64,000 nucleotides of DNA from Rhodobacteraceae bacterium CCMM004 (GCA_004005435.1 RZWH01000005.1:266837-330836); one strand, 5' to 3'; positions 53,085-62,916 are shown, counted from the first letter of the stretch. Notes: generated by a model from the sequence alone, not told the origin. Made by a program: numbers and translations.

Positions 53085-54985
53085 AGCGCCTCCCAGGCCA
53101 CGCCGGCGGGGGGCAGGGTGCGGCCGTCGCAGTCGACGGGCTCGGGCCCGTAGTTGAACCAGAACCGGTGGGTGGCGGTGTCGCGCCGCCGCACCCCCTC
53201 GGGCATCTCCGCCGTCTCGATCCCCGCGGCCCCGGCCAGGTCGCGCAGGATGTCGCGAAAGGTGTCGTCGTCCGGCCACCCGGCGAGGTAGTGCAACCCT
53301 CCCGCCCGCACCAGGGCCGGTGCGCCGTCTTCGGTGCGGCGGACCGCCTCGGCCGTGCCCTCCAGCCGCTCGACCCAGTGGGCGAGCGCGCCACCGCCCT
53401 CCAGCGGCACCGTCACCCCCGGCGGCAGCGATTCGACCAATGCAACGGTCGCGTCGAGGCCCGGCAGCGCCGGGGGCAGGGGGACCGGGATCGCCATCTC
53501 CTCTGTCTTGGCCCCCGTGCGGGGGCCGAGGAGTGCCACGCCGTCGTGCCGCGACAGCGCCGTGAGGAATGGACCGCTGAGGGTCGCGAGACCCGGCGCC
53601 ACCACCAGAGGCCAGGGCGACAGGTCCGCCGTGTCGGGCGGAACGATGTCGACATTGAGCCCCAGCCGCCGCAACGCGCGATAGGCGGCGTGGAGCAGGC
53701 GGAAGTAGTCGAAATCGGCGCCCTGCGGCTGAGTTTCCCAGGCCCAGGCGGCGGCGTAGTCCCAGATCAGCGCCGCCTGACCGGGGGCCGTCGCGCCCGC
53801 CAGCCCCTCTGCCAACTCGCGCGCCACCTGCGCCGCTTCGGCCAGCCCCGGCGCGTCCGCGCTGTCGGGCCGGAGGAGCCCCGCATGGTGCTGCTCCTGC
53901 GCGAAAGGCGCCTGGCGCCAGCGGAAATACAGCACCGCTTCGGCCCCGTGGGCGAACGCCTCCCACGCCCAGAGCCGTGCCATGCCGGGCAGCGGCGCAG
54001 GGTTGTGGGGCGCCCAGTTCACCGGCCCCGGCTGCTGCTCCATCACCCACCAGCGCCCGCGCCCCACCGCGCGGTAGAGGTCGTGGTGCAGCGCCTGCAT
54101 GTCCGGGTCGCCCTGCCGCAGATAGCGTCGCTTGTGCGCAGTCGTCGCGGCGATCCGGTCGGAGAGGAATCCGATGGGATAGCTGTCCCACGACGCCACA
54201 TCCAGATCCGCCCCCACAGTGAAATGGTCGAAGGCCAGCTCGCGGCCCATGTAGTTGTGGATCAGCGGGGCATCCGTGCGGACGCGCAGAACGTCGACTT
54301 GCGCGCGGTTGAACGCGACGACCTGATCGGAGGAAAACCGCCGGAACGCCATGACATGGGCCGGATTGGGCTCGGTCACGGTGAGGTTCGGCAGGTCGAT
54401 CTGGTCGAACTCGTCATACTCCATCGACCAGAACACGTTGCCCCACGCCCGGTTGAGCGCCTCCGGTGACTGGTAGCGCCGGGCGCACCAGTCCCGGAAC
54501 GCCGCGCGCGCGGCCGGGGAGTAGCTGAGCGTGGTGTCGTGGCAGCCGTATTCGTTGTCGATCTGCCAGGCATGGATGTGGGGATGGCGGCCGTAGCGAT
54601 CCCCGAGCAGGGTGACGATGCGCCGGCACTCGGCGCGGTAACCCTCGTGACTGAAGCAGTAGTGCCGCCGCGCGCCGAACCGCCGGGGCCGCCCCTCGGC
54701 ATCGTGGGCCAGCATGTCGGGATGGCGGTCGAGCATCCACCGCGGGGGCGTCGCCGTGGGCGTGCCGAGCACCACCCGCAGACCCGCGCGGCCCAGGACG
54801 TCGATGGCGCGGTCGAGCCAGTCGAACTCCAGCCCCCCGGGGGCGGGCTCAAGCCGTGACCAGGCGAACTCGCCGATCCGCACCCAGGTCAGACCGGCGG
54901 ACGCCATCCGCTGCGCGTCCTCGTCCCACATCTCCTCGGGCCAGTGTTCGGGATAGTAGCAGACACCCAGAGCCTGTTCGGTCAT
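53081..54985 (-). CDS. Beta-galactosidase, glycoside hydrolase family 42
   Basis: Hydrolyses beta-D-galactosides; 634 residues, near the usual 650-690. The TIM-barrel domain starts GVCYYPEHWPEEMW. The acid/base is Glu145 in QIDNEYGCHD, and the nucleophile is Glu316 in RWWVMEQQPGPVNW; both motifs are GH42-like. The trimerisation and C-terminal domains follow. No signal peptide, so it is cytoplasmic and works on imported galactosides. The first gene after a 172-base gap that may hold its own promoter. Confidence 0.94.
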   Translation of the reverse strand: MTEQALGVCYYPEHWPEEMWDEDAQRMASAGLTWVRIGEFAWSRLEPAPGGLEFDWLDRAIDVLGRAGLRVVLGTPTATPPRWMLDRHPDMLAHDAEGRPRRFGARRHYCFSHEGYRAECRRIVTLLGDRYGRHPHIHAWQIDNEYGCHDTTLSYSPAARAAFRDWCARRYQSPEALNRAWGNVFWSMEYDEFDQIDLPNLTVTEPNPAHVMAFRRFSSDQVVAFNRAQVDVLRVRTDAPLIHNYMGRELAFDHFTVGADLDVASWDSYPIGFLSDRIAATTAHKRRYLRQGDPDMQALHHDLYRAVGRGRWWVMEQQPGPVNWAPHNPAPLPGMARLWAWEAFAHGAEAVLYFRWRQAPFAQEQHHAGLLRPDSADAPGLAEAAQVARELAEGLAGATAPGQAALIWDYAAAWAWETQPQGADFDYFRLLHAAYRALRRLGLNVDIVPPDTADLSPWPLVVAPGLATLSGPFLTALSRHDGVALLGPRTGAKTEEMAIPVPLPPALPGLDATVALVESLPPGVTVPLEGGGALAHWVERLEGTAEAVRRTEDGAPALVRAGGLHYLAGWPDDDTFRDILRDLAGAAGIETAEMPEGVRRRDTATHRFWFNYGPEPVDCDGRTLPPAGVAWEAL

Positions 54986-55157
54986 TGCCGCCTCTTATCC
55001 TTTTGCGACAATTTGGTCTCTGCACCGGGGCCGCCCCTTGGCAGCCGCTGCCGATCTACCACATTTGCCGCTGCACGCGCCGTCGCGCCGACTTTTGTGG
55101 CGGGGGCCGTGTCCGCGGACAGGGCACCACATTGTGTCCACGCCACAATCGGCGCAC
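54986..55157. promoter_or_regulatory. Gap with inverted repeats upstream of the GH42 gene
   Basis: The only large gap in the minus-strand sugar unit. It holds ATTGTG-N7-CACAAT (55131-55149), the palindrome TGTCCGCGGACA (55110-55121), and two copies of ATGTGGT (minus strand). I see no confident -35/-10 pair. It probably carries a secondary promoter or operator for the GH42-galM(-dctQM) genes. Confidence 0.45.
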
Positions 55158-56027
55158 TCATCCGAGCTTTACCGGGTGTTCGGCTTGCCCTTCTGCGACA
55201 TTGCGCACAACGAAGGTGCGCCCGTGCTCAGGCTCCGCCGCGCGCGTCCCGTCGCCGAGTTCCAGGGAGGCGGTGGTGACATAGAGGTCGCTCAGCGACG
55301 CCCCGCCGAACGCCGGGCAGGTGGCGTAGAGCGCGGGCAAGGCGATGGCGTCGAGGAACCGGCCGTCGGGGGCATAGCACGCGACCCGACCGGCGCCGTA
55401 TTGCGCGTTCCATACCCGCCCGTCCCGGTCGCACACCGCACCGTCGGGCAGCAGCCCCTCCTGCCGCAGGTCGCACCAGACCTCGGGCTCGCCGACCGGC
55501 CAGCCGTCGGGGCCGTCCAACCGCACGCGGCGGATCGTCCCCTCGACCGTGTCGGTGAAGTAGGCGTGGCCCCCGTCGGGCGCGAAGCAGATCGCGTTCG
55601 GGACGGTCAGCCCGGGATAGAGCTGTCGCACCTCGCCCTTGTAGTAGCGGTAGATCGCGCCGACGCCAGGCTGGGCCGCCAGGCCCATGGTGCCTACCCA
55701 GAACCCTCCAAAAGGGTCGGCGCGGCCGTCGTTCGACCGGGTCGCCGCCTCGTCCGCCTCCAGGGGGGCCAGATCCTCCTGCGCGCCGCTGTCGAGGTCC
55801 AGCCGGACGAACCCGGTCTCGGTCGCCACGAACAGGCTGTCGCGGTCGAGCCATCCAGCCGCCGAGGCACGCCGGTCGAAGGTCCATTCGCGATGGCCCT
55901 CGGGGCCGCGGCTCATCAACTTCCGCCCCTCGATGTCGAACCAATAGAGCCGGTCGCGCAGCGGATGCCAGAGCGGGCCTTCGCCGAGGGCGCATTGGGT
56001 CGGGTCGAAGACTTCGGGATCGGTCAT
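55158..56027 (-). CDS. SMP-30/gluconolactonase-family lactonase
   Basis: Six-bladed beta-propeller sugar lactonase, 289 residues. Metal ligands expected for the family are in [10 protein letters not shown] (Glu), [11 protein letters not shown] (Asp), [12 protein letters not shown] (Asn) and [16 protein letters not shown] (Asp). In this cluster it would hydrolyse galactono-lactone, produced by galactose dehydrogenase, to galactonate. The ATG overlaps the upstream aldolase stop. No gene for galactose dehydrogenase is in the window. Confidence 0.9.
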   Translation of the reverse strand: MTDPEVFDPTQCALGEGPLWHPLRDRLYWFDIEGRKLMSRGPEGHREWTFDRRASAAGWLDRDSLFVATETGFVRLDLDSGAQEDLAPLEADEAATRSNDGRADPFGGFWVGTMGLAAQPGVGAIYRYYKGEVRQLYPGLTVPNAICFAPDGGHAYFTDTVEGTIRRVRLDGPDGWPVGEPEVWCDLRQEGLLPDGAVCDRDGRVWNAQYGAGRVACYAPDGRFLDAIALPALYATCPAFGGASLSDLYVTTASLELGDGTRAAEPEHGRTFVVRNVAEGQAEHPVKLG

Positions 56028-56629
56028 GCGGAAGCGGCATCGTAGGCGGCGACCAAGTCGCGCGCGCGCGCAGAGACGTCCGCCACCGCGTCGCCCGGCC
56101 GGTAGAGGTTCGTGCCGAGGCCGAACCCGCTGGCCCCCGCCGCCAGCCAGCCGGCAAAGCCGTCGGGCCCCACGCCGCCGACCATGTAGACCTGGGTTTC
56201 GGCGGGCAGCACCGCCCGCAGCGCCTTGAGCCCTTCGTGCCCCAACTGGAACGCCGGGAACACCTTGAGCCCCGTCGCCCCCGCACTGAGCGCCGCGAAG
56301 CACTCGGTCGCCGTCAGCACGCCGGGAAAGCTCTGCATCCCCAGCGACACCGTCGCGGCGATGACTTTGGCGTCGCAGTTGGGCGACACCACCATCTTGC
56401 CGCCGACGCGGTAGACATGGGCGACCTCTTCCATCGTCAGGACGGTCCCGGCGCCGATCAGGGCGTCGCGCCCGTGGGCGTCCGCCATCGCCTCGATGCT
56501 GTCGAGGGGCGAGGGCGAGTTCAGCGGGACCTCGATCCGGTCGATGCCGGCCTCGATCAGGGCGGCGGCCACATCGGCGGCCTCGCCCGGGTCGATCCCG
56601 CGCAGAATGGCGATCAGGGGGCGGCTCAT
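56024..56629 (-). CDS. dgoA: 2-dehydro-3-deoxy-6-phosphogalactonate aldolase
   Basis: Class I aldolase that splits KDPGal to pyruvate and glyceraldehyde-3-phosphate, cytoplasmic. The 201 residues form a TIM barrel with [10 protein letters not shown], the catalytic Glu in [22 protein letters not shown], and the Schiff-base Lys in [12 protein letters not shown]. KDPGal versus KDPG specificity is inferred from coupling to dgoK (ATGA overlap). It overlaps the lactonase gene too. Confidence 0.92.
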   Translation of the reverse strand: MSRPLIAILRGIDPGEAADVAAALIEAGIDRIEVPLNSPSPLDSIEAMADAHGRDALIGAGTVLTMEEVAHVYRVGGKMVVSPNCDAKVIAATVSLGMQSFPGVLTATECFAALSAGATGLKVFPAFQLGHEGLKALRAVLPAETQVYMVGGVGPDGFAGWLAAGASGFGLGTNLYRPGDAVADVSARARDLVAAYDAASA

Positions 56630-57531
56630 CGGGCGATCTCCTCGTGTCGGGTCCGGGCGGCGCCGAGCCCGGCCAGGGTCATGGCGTCGGCGTCGGCGCG
56701 GTCTGCCGAGACCCCCTGCGCCGCCAATGCCGCGCGATAATGGCGCGAAAGTCCGGTCGCGCCAATGAGCGCGATGCGCTGGCCCAGCCAATAGGGTCGG
56801 GTGGCCGCCAACTCGGCCCCGATCAGCAGGCCGGAGAGGCGGGCGCGGGCACTCTCCGGCGCGTCCCCGTGCAAAAGCCCCGCGCCGCGGAGGGTAAAGA
56901 GCCGCGCCGCCAGCGTCTCGGGCCGCGACAGCGTGTCGGCGACCGCATCGGCGAAGGCGGCGTCGTCCCAGCCCTCCGCGCCGACCGTGTGACGCAGGAC
57001 GGTGTGCCGCGAGATCGCGGCAAACAGCTCGCCGGTCATGACGGTTTGGAAGCTCACGACCTCCCCCGCGCTGATGCGGACCCATTTGGAGTGGCTGCCG
57101 GGCAGGCACAGCACCCCGTCGAAGTCGGGGTCGGTGGCGAGAAACCCCGCGATCTGGGTCTCTTCGCCGCGCATGACGTCGGCGGGGCGGTCCTGGCGCA
57201 GGCCAGGCAGGAGCCACACCGCGAGCCGCGGATCGGCGGCGGGCGCGCGCACCGGCGCCCCGGACAGCGGCGCGCAGGGGACGGCGGCATAGGGCGCCTC
57301 GGCCCAGCCCTGCCGCGCGCCGACCATGCCGCAGGCCAGGACGGTCACGGCCGTGTCGCCCAGCCACGGCTGGATCAGCCGCAGGAGCGCGGGTTCGAAT
57401 CCCTCGCGCGACAGCCCGCCCATTCCGTCGCCCGAAGCGGCACGGTCCAGGACGGTGCCGTCCGCCGCCATCGCCCAGGCGCGCAGGTTCGAGGTGCCCC
57501 AATCGACGGCGATCCAGTCGGGACGGGTCAT
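56626..57531 (-). CDS. dgoK: 2-dehydro-3-deoxygalactonokinase
   Basis: Phosphorylates 2-dehydro-3-deoxy-D-galactonate with ATP. The 301 residues start with the phosphate-binding [15 protein letters not shown] and contain [27 protein letters not shown], and [11 protein letters not shown], all DgoK signatures. The ATG overlaps the stop of the alpha-galactosidase gene upstream. It acts just before the aldolase in the De Ley-Doudoroff pathway. Confidence 0.95.
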   Translation of the reverse strand: MTRPDWIAVDWGTSNLRAWAMAADGTVLDRAASGDGMGGLSREGFEPALLRLIQPWLGDTAVTVLACGMVGARQGWAEAPYAAVPCAPLSGAPVRAPAADPRLAVWLLPGLRQDRPADVMRGEETQIAGFLATDPDFDGVLCLPGSHSKWVRISAGEVVSFQTVMTGELFAAISRHTVLRHTVGAEGWDDAAFADAVADTLSRPETLAARLFTLRGAGLLHGDAPESARARLSGLLIGAELAATRPYWLGQRIALIGATGLSRHYRAALAAQGVSADRADADAMTLAGLGAARTRHEEIAR

Positions 57532-59618
57532 AGGCGTGTTCCTTCGATCACCCACATGGTGGCGGGCCAAGCCCAGGGCAGCAACAGCCCCGCGCGCATC
57601 AGCGCCTGCCCGCTGAGCGTCACCGGCCCGTCCTTGAATGCCAGCGGCCCGCGGCTCTGCGGCGGCAGATCCTCGGGGTTCACAAGCGTCAGGCGATAGC
57701 GCGACTCGGGGTCCAGCGCGGCCAGGCACAGCGGCCGCGGCAGGGTCTGGACCGGGGTTGCCGCCTGCCCGGCGAAGAGGATGAAGCGGCGGCCGTCGCG
57801 GGCGATCTGCATCTCGGCGACCACCGCCGGGTCGGCGCTGTCGAGGGGCACGGTGTCGCCTGCCATGCGCCAGTCGCGCGTCTCCTTCCACCAGGTGCAG
57901 ATGCGGGTCAGGACGGCGGCCTCGGCCTCGGTCAGTTCGCGGGGGTCCATCTCCATCCCGAAATGGCGCTGGGCCGCGACCCAGGCGCGGAACGCCATGG
58001 GCAGGATACGGCCCGAGGTGTGGCAGCGGCGCGGGCCCACGTGGCTGCCGACGATCGCGGCGGGGAGGAAGGTCGCCGCCTCGTGCTGGATCCGCAGCCG
58101 CTCCAGCGCGTCGTTGCTGTCGGAGAGCCACACGCGCTGGGTGCGTTCGAGGATGCCGGCGTCGATCCGCCCCCCGCCCGAAGCGCAGCTTTCGATCTCG
58201 ACGCCCGGATGGGCGGCGCGCAGGCGGTCGATGAGGGCATAGGTGCCGCGGGTCTGGGCGGCGTCGACCGCGGGCAGGGTGCGGTTGTGGTCCCACTTGA
58301 GGTAGTCGATGTCGTTCTCGCCCAAGAGCGTGTCGAGCGCGGTGAAGAGGTGGTCGCGCACGTCCTCGCGCGCCATGTCCAGCACATGCTGGCCGCGGCC
58401 CGTGGTCTGGTCCGCGCGGCCGAGGATCCAGTCGGGGTGGGCGCGGGCCAGGTCGCTGTCGCGGCTGACCATCTCGGGCTCGACCCACAGGCCGAAGGTC
58501 ATGCCCAGGTCCTGCACCTGCGCGATGAACGGGCCCAGCCCGTCGGGCCACTTGCGCCGGTCCACCTGCCAGTCGCCCAGAGAGGTGGTGTCGTCGTCGC
58601 GGCGCCCGAACCAGCCGTCGTCCAGCACGAATCGCTCGGCGCCCAGCGCGGCGGCGCGGGCGGCGATGTCGGCCAGGGCGGCGGGGTCGTGGTCGAAATA
58701 CACCGCCTCCCAGCAGTTGTAGTGCACCGGGCGGGGGCGCCGCGGTTGCGGCCAGCGCACGACCCGGTCGCGCAGGTGCCGCTGGAAACAGCGCGCGACC
58801 CCGGCCTCGCCCGAGGACGAGAACGCGGCGTAGAGGGGCGGCGTGGCGAAACAGGTGCCGGGCGCGCGTTCGGAGCCCCGGGCCATGCCCATCTGGACCT
58901 GGCGGCGGCCGTCCGGCAGCTCCTCCACCGCCATGCGATGGCCGCCGGACCAGCCCAGGTGCCACGCCCAGACGTCGCCATGGGTGCGCCCGGCGCCCCG
59001 GCCGGGGCAGAGCGCGAAGGGCGGGTGCTCGTGCCCGCTGCGCCCGGTGCGGGCCTCGCGCAGGCGGATGCCGGGGCTCCACTGCGTGAGGGTGCGGGAA
59101 AACTCGCGCAGCCAGGTGCCGTGGAAGTCGACGATCCCGTCGCTGTCCTGCGGCGCGGGCAGGACCGGCGCGCTGAACCAGTCCAGACGTACGGGCGCCT
59201 CGGCGGTCAGCTCGGCCGTGAGCCGCAGCACCCCGTTCTCGGCGTCGGCGAGGATGTGGGCGACGTAGGCCAGGCCGAGGTCTGCGTCGGCAAAGTGCAG
59301 GCGCAGTCCGGCGTGCGCCGTCTCGGCCCGGACAAACCGGAACGCGGGGTTGAGCGGGGTGCCGTCCGCCGCTGCCACCGCCAGCCCCGGCTGCCCCGGG
59401 AACGCCGCCGACGCCTCGGGGCAGAGCGACAGGGGCGCCACCCGGTCGAGCGACCCGCCGGTCAGGTCGTACGCGGCCGCCGCCACCAGCGCGGTCAGGT
59501 CCTCGTCCCCCGGCAACGGCGCGCCCCAATAGACCGCCTCGGCCATGCCGCCCCCGCGGACGGCCAGCACCAGCGTCTGCACGCCGTCGTCGATGCGCCA
59601 GCACTGCGGGTCGGCCAT
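57528..59618 (-). CDS. Alpha-galactosidase, glycoside hydrolase family 36
   Basis: Retaining alpha-galactosidase that removes terminal alpha-galactose from raffinose-type or melibiose-like sugars. The 696 residues fit GH36. The nucleophile is Asp in DYLKWDHNR near residue 442, and the acid/base is Asp in [13 protein letters not shown] near residue 500; other motifs are [27 protein letters not shown] and [11 protein letters not shown]. There is no signal peptide, so it acts after import. The ATG at 59618 overlaps the stop of the permease gene by one base. Confidence 0.95.
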   Translation of the reverse strand: MADPQCWRIDDGVQTLVLAVRGGGMAEAVYWGAPLPGDEDLTALVAAAAYDLTGGSLDRVAPLSLCPEASAAFPGQPGLAVAAADGTPLNPAFRFVRAETAHAGLRLHFADADLGLAYVAHILADAENGVLRLTAELTAEAPVRLDWFSAPVLPAPQDSDGIVDFHGTWLREFSRTLTQWSPGIRLREARTGRSGHEHPPFALCPGRGAGRTHGDVWAWHLGWSGGHRMAVEELPDGRRQVQMGMARGSERAPGTCFATPPLYAAFSSSGEAGVARCFQRHLRDRVVRWPQPRRPRPVHYNCWEAVYFDHDPAALADIAARAAALGAERFVLDDGWFGRRDDDTTSLGDWQVDRRKWPDGLGPFIAQVQDLGMTFGLWVEPEMVSRDSDLARAHPDWILGRADQTTGRGQHVLDMAREDVRDHLFTALDTLLGENDIDYLKWDHNRTLPAVDAAQTRGTYALIDRLRAAHPGVEIESCASGGGRIDAGILERTQRVWLSDSNDALERLRIQHEAATFLPAAIVGSHVGPRRCHTSGRILPMAFRAWVAAQRHFGMEMDPRELTEAEAAVLTRICTWWKETRDWRMAGDTVPLDSADPAVVAEMQIARDGRRFILFAGQAATPVQTLPRPLCLAALDPESRYRLTLVNPEDLPPQSRGPLAFKDGPVTLSGQALMRAGLLLPWAWPATMWVIEGTRL

Positions 59619-60466
59619 TACTTGACCGCGCCCAGGGTCAGGCCGGCGATGAAGTGCCGCTGCATCAGAAAGAACATGGCCACCGGCGGCAGGGCGGCGA
59701 CGATGCTGCCCGCGCTCATCAGGTGATAGGCGGCGCGGTATTGCGCGTTGAACGAGGTGATGCCGGCCGTCACCGGCTGGCTCTCGACCCCTTGGGTCAG
59801 CACCACGGCCCAGAAATAGTCGTTCCAGATGAAGGTGAAGATCAGCACCGCCAGCGCCGCCAGCGCCGGTTTCATCAGCGGCAGGACGACATACCAGAAG
59901 ATGCGCCACTCGGCCACGCCCTCGACCCGCGCCGCCTCGATCAGCTCGAAGGGAAGGGCGCGGATGAAGTTGCGCATGAACAGCGTGCAGAACCCGGTCT
60001 GGAATGCGATGTGGAACAGCACGAGCCCCGTCTTGGTGTTGTAGAGTCCCATGTCGAGCGTCAGGTCGCGCACCGGCACCATCAGGATCTGGAACGGGAC
60101 GAAGTTGCCCGCGACGAACATGAAGAAGATCCAGAGGTTCGACCGGAACTTGTAGATGCCCAGCGCGAAACCGGTCATCGCACTGAGCGCCACCGCCCCT
60201 ATGACCGTCGGCACCGTGATGAAGACCGAGTTCAGCAGGTAGCGGGGCATGTCCGACTCAAAGAACACCTTAGAATAGTTGGTGATCCCGTCGAAGGACG
60301 ACGGCCAGCCCCAGTAGTTGCCAGTGGTGAAGTCGGCGTCGGGTCGGATCGAGAACACCGCGACCGCGATCAGCGGCAGCAGCCACAGGATCAGTGCCAC
60401 CGGCAGCAGCGCCTGATAGGTCAGTTGCCAGGGGCGCGAGGTCTTTTCGATGGGTGTCGGAAACAT
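59618..60466 (-). CDS. Carbohydrate ABC transporter permease (MalG/LacG type)
   Basis: Inner-membrane permease, 282 residues, with six hydrophobic segments. The EAA loop is IEAARVEGVAEWRIFWYVVLPLMKPAL; the N-terminal PWQLTYQALLPVALILWLLPLIAVAVFSIRP is typical. The ATG at 60466 is preferred to upstream frame starts that would run into the palindrome. It follows element E. Confidence 0.94.
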   Translation of the reverse strand: MFPTPIEKTSRPWQLTYQALLPVALILWLLPLIAVAVFSIRPDADFTTGNYWGWPSSFDGITNYSKVFFESDMPRYLLNSVFITVPTVIGAVALSAMTGFALGIYKFRSNLWIFFMFVAGNFVPFQILMVPVRDLTLDMGLYNTKTGLVLFHIAFQTGFCTLFMRNFIRALPFELIEAARVEGVAEWRIFWYVVLPLMKPALAALAVLIFTFIWNDYFWAVVLTQGVESQPVTAGITSFNAQYRAAYHLMSAGSIVAALPPVAMFFLMQRHFIAGLTLGAVK

Positions 60467-60502
60467 CAGGCCGCCTCCTCGCGCGTGGACAGGACCGGGG
60501 GG

Positions 60503-60547
60503 CAAGCGCGTTCGAACGCGCTTGCCAAGGCCCTTCGAAGGGCCTTG
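60503..60547. repeat. Twin palindrome E between two sugar permease genes
   Basis: Unit 1 (60503-60524) is CAAG-CGCG-TTCGAA-CGCG-CTTG; then C; unit 2 (60526-60547) is CAAG-GCCC-TTCGAA-GGGC-CTTG. Both are perfect palindromes. Flanks GGGGGG and CCCGCCGCCC give an outer stem. It is centred in the 94-base gap between the MalF-type and MalG-type genes. Confidence 0.93.
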
Positions 60548-60560
60548 CCCGCCGCCCGGC

Positions 60561-61493
60561 TCATCGCGCCTTCTCTTCGCGGTACATGGACCACAGGAAA
60601 TAGGCGATGAAGCACAGCATGATCAGGAACAGCACCACCGCGATCGCCGCGCCATAGCCCATGCGGAAGCCGTATTCGCTGAGCGCGACCTCGAACATGT
60701 AGAACGACAGAACCCGGCTCTCGCCGAACGGCCCGCCGTTGGTCATGATCGAGATCAGGTCGAAGGACCTGAGTGCGCCGATGATCGTCACCACGAAGGC
60801 GATGAATGTCGCGGGCTTGAGCTGGGGCAGGACGATATACCACAGCATCCGCCACCCCCTGGCCCCGTCGAGGCGCCCCGCCTCGATCTGCTCGGGGTTC
60901 ACCGCGTTGAGGCCGGTGAGATAGAGGATCATGCAATAGGCCGTCTGCGGCCAGAGGCCCGCGGCGATGATGCCGTAGGTCACGTAGGTCGGATCGCCCA
61001 GGACGTTGATCGGCCCCAGGCCCACCCACGCCAGCATGGTGTTCAGAAGGCCGAAGGTCGGGTCGTAGAACCAGGTGAAGACCAAGCCGACGACCACCTG
61101 GGAGATGACGAAGGGAAAGAAGAACAGAGACTTGTAGAGCCGAATACCGGTGACGGTCTGGTTGAGGAACAGAGCGATGAAGAGCCCGCCGGGAATCGCC
61201 AGGAGATACAGCAGGAGCCAGATGACGTTGTTTCTGAGCGACGTGTAGAATGCCGGGTCGTAGCGCAGCTCGTCGTAGTTCTCCATCCCGATGAACGTCG
61301 GCTCGCCCAGCCCGTCCCAGCGATACAGAGAGACGTTGAAGCTCTGAAAGATCGGAAAGATCACGTAGAGCGCGAAGAACAGGACACCGGGGGCGAGGAA
61401 CAGCCATGGCGACACCGCGATCTGGTTGCGCCGCCACCAGCCGCGGCGGCCGCCCCGGTCGGCATGGGTGTCGGGCAGGGTGGCATGGGTCAT
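60561..61493 (-). CDS. Carbohydrate ABC transporter permease (MalF/LacF type)
   Basis: First permease of the sugar importer, 310 residues, six membrane segments. The N-terminus has a polar arm, then AVSPWLFLAPGVLFFALYVIFPIFQSF. The EAA loop is IEAGRLDGARGWRMLWYIVLPQLKPATF. It lies between palindrome pairs E and F. It acts with the MalG-type partner, the binding protein and the ATPase encoded divergently. Confidence 0.94.
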   Translation of the reverse strand: MTHATLPDTHADRGGRRGWWRRNQIAVSPWLFLAPGVLFFALYVIFPIFQSFNVSLYRWDGLGEPTFIGMENYDELRYDPAFYTSLRNNVIWLLLYLLAIPGGLFIALFLNQTVTGIRLYKSLFFFPFVISQVVVGLVFTWFYDPTFGLLNTMLAWVGLGPINVLGDPTYVTYGIIAAGLWPQTAYCMILYLTGLNAVNPEQIEAGRLDGARGWRMLWYIVLPQLKPATFIAFVVTIIGALRSFDLISIMTNGGPFGESRVLSFYMFEVALSEYGFRMGYGAAIAVVLFLIMLCFIAYFLWSMYREEKAR

Positions 61494-61510
61494 TCGGGCG
61501 CCTCCCGCGG

Positions 61511-61560
61511 GGCAAGGATTTTTGAAAAATCCTTGCCAAATTTCTTTTAAAGAAATTTGG
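61511..61560. repeat. Twin palindrome F between permease and sugar-binding-protein genes
   Basis: Unit 1 (61511-61537) has the 13-base arm GGCAAGGATTTTT with its complement around one G; unit 2 (61536-61560) has the arm CCAAATTTCTTT with its complement around one T. The units overlap in CC. The shared linker CTTGCCAA is kept, but the cores are AT-rich (TTTGAAA, TTTTAAA) rather than TTCGAA. It is in the 105-base gap. Confidence 0.92.
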
Positions 61561-61598
61561 CCCGGGCGGCACCGTGGCCGCCCGGATCCGTCACGTGG

Positions 61599-62855
61599 TC
61601 AGTAGATGCGCTGGCGCGCGCGCTCCAGCCGTTCGAGGATGCGGTCGATGTTGTCGGGCCGCACCATGAACTCCTGGAACCCTTCCATAGCGACCTTGGC
61701 CATCTCGGCCGGGGCGTCGCGGTCGAAGAACTGCGCCACGCCGCCGGGCGAGTTGGACGACAGCATCTCGAAACCCTGTTCGAGGAACTTGTCGGCATCC
61801 ACGCTGGAGTTCGAGTTGACGGGAAGCTGGCCCAGGTTCTCGCCGTTGTTGATCAGCGTCTGGTTGTCGGCCGACACCACGAACTCCAGAAACGCCTTGG
61901 CGGCCCCGACGTTCTGCGCGCCCGCGGGGATGTGGAACGTATCGGTCGGCGCGTCCTCGGCCAGCTCGACATCCGGGTTGATCGCCGGGAACTGGTAGAA
62001 GTCGAGCTGGTCGTCGGTCAGACCGCCCTCGCGCATCGGCGCCACCGCGAAGTTGCCCATCAGATAGGCCGCCGCCTCGCCGTTCAGCATGAACGGCAGC
62101 GCCTCCTGCCAGCTATAGGCGGTGTGGTTGTCGATATACGCGCCCATGTCGATCAACTCGCGCCAGTTGGCGAAGGTCTGCTTGACGCGGTCGTCGGTCC
62201 ACGCGATCTCGCCGCCGGTCAGCGCGGCGTGGAAGTCGTAGCCGTTGGTGCGCATGTTGAGGTAGTCGAACCACCCCGCGGCGGTCCACAGGAACTTGGT
62301 CCCGATGGTGAAGCACTTGATGTCGTTGTCGAGCAGCGTCTGGCAGTTGGACTTGAACGTCTCCCAGTCCTGGGGCTCTTCCAGCCCGTACTGGTCGTAG
62401 AGGTCTTTGCGGTAGTAGACCCCCCACTGGTAGTAGGTGTAGGGCACGCCCCACTGCTTGCCGTCGAGGGTCATCGCGCCCTTGGTCGAGGCCAGCTCTT
62501 CGCCGATCTGCCCCTCCCACATGTCGGAGATGTCCATGAACAGCCCGGCGTCCACATAGGGCTTCATCCGGTTGGCGGCGTACCAGTTCGCCACGTCCGG
62601 CGGGTTGGCCGACAGGAAGTTGCGGATCTGGGTCTTGTAGGCCTCGCGGTCGATGACCGTCAGCTCGATGTTCAGATCGGGGTGCATCTCGCCGAAGCGC
62701 TCGACCATGCCCTCCATCACCGCACGCGGTGCCGGGTTGGACATGTCGGAGAAAATCACCAGATCGCCGGACAAGGGCTCGGAATGACTCGCCGCGAGCG
62801 CTGCCGTGGCCGACAGCGCCAGCGCCGCGACGGACGCCTTCAGTTTGGAAACCAT
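61599..62855 (-). CDS. Carbohydrate ABC transporter substrate-binding protein
   Basis: Periplasmic binding protein of family 1, 418 residues. MVSKLKASVAALALSATAALAA is a signal peptide. Mature landmarks are LVIFSDMSNPAPRAVMEGMVERF, DVANWYAANRMKPYVDAGLFMDISD, and YYQWGVYYRKDLYDQYGL. The ATG at 62855 has GGGAGGATC before it; a longer start to 62879 is unlikely. It is the first gene of the minus-strand galactoside unit. The likely ligand is a galactoside, inferred from the enzymes downstream. Confidence 0.94.
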   Translation of the reverse strand: MVSKLKASVAALALSATAALAASHSEPLSGDLVIFSDMSNPAPRAVMEGMVERFGEMHPDLNIELTVIDREAYKTQIRNFLSANPPDVANWYAANRMKPYVDAGLFMDISDMWEGQIGEELASTKGAMTLDGKQWGVPYTYYQWGVYYRKDLYDQYGLEEPQDWETFKSNCQTLLDNDIKCFTIGTKFLWTAAGWFDYLNMRTNGYDFHAALTGGEIAWTDDRVKQTFANWRELIDMGAYIDNHTAYSWQEALPFMLNGEAAAYLMGNFAVAPMREGGLTDDQLDFYQFPAINPDVELAEDAPTDTFHIPAGAQNVGAAKAFLEFVVSADNQTLINNGENLGQLPVNSNSSVDADKFLEQGFEMLSSNSPGGVAQFFDRDAPAEMAKVAMEGFQEFMVRPDNIDRILERLERARQRIY

Positions 62856-62879
62856 GTGATCCTCCCGTGGTGGTTCCAA

Positions 62880-62907
62880 ATTATGAGACTTGGTTTTGTA
62901 TGTTGAA
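62880..62907 (-). promoter_or_regulatory. Likely promoter of the galactoside operon
   Basis: On the minus strand, CATAAT (62885-62880) is five of six to the -10 consensus and TTCAAC (62907-62902) stands 16 bases before it as a weak -35. The predicted start lies near 62873, about 18 bases before the binding-protein ATG. The region is AT-rich against its GC-rich surroundings. Confidence 0.55.
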
Positions 62908-62916
62908 ATTCTAACA
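62901..62916. promoter_or_regulatory. Candidate IclR-type operator in the divergent promoter region
   Basis: TGTTGAAATTCTAACA matches its own reverse complement at 12 of 16 bases (TGTTNNAATTNNAACA). It overlaps the predicted -35 of the galactoside operon and lies between its first gene and the divergent iclR-type gene, an arrangement typical of a local repressor site. A second weaker pair, CCAA-N10-TTGG, lies near 62876-62893. Confidence 0.6.

Noticed and set aside
54986..55157. Confident -35/-10 promoter before the GH42 gene
   Set aside because: No pair with acceptable spacing stands out; only the inverted repeats were reported.
60501..60547. Treating the paired palindromes as a CRISPR array
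   Set aside because: There are only two units, they are palindromes of different sequence, and there are no equal spacers and no cas genes.
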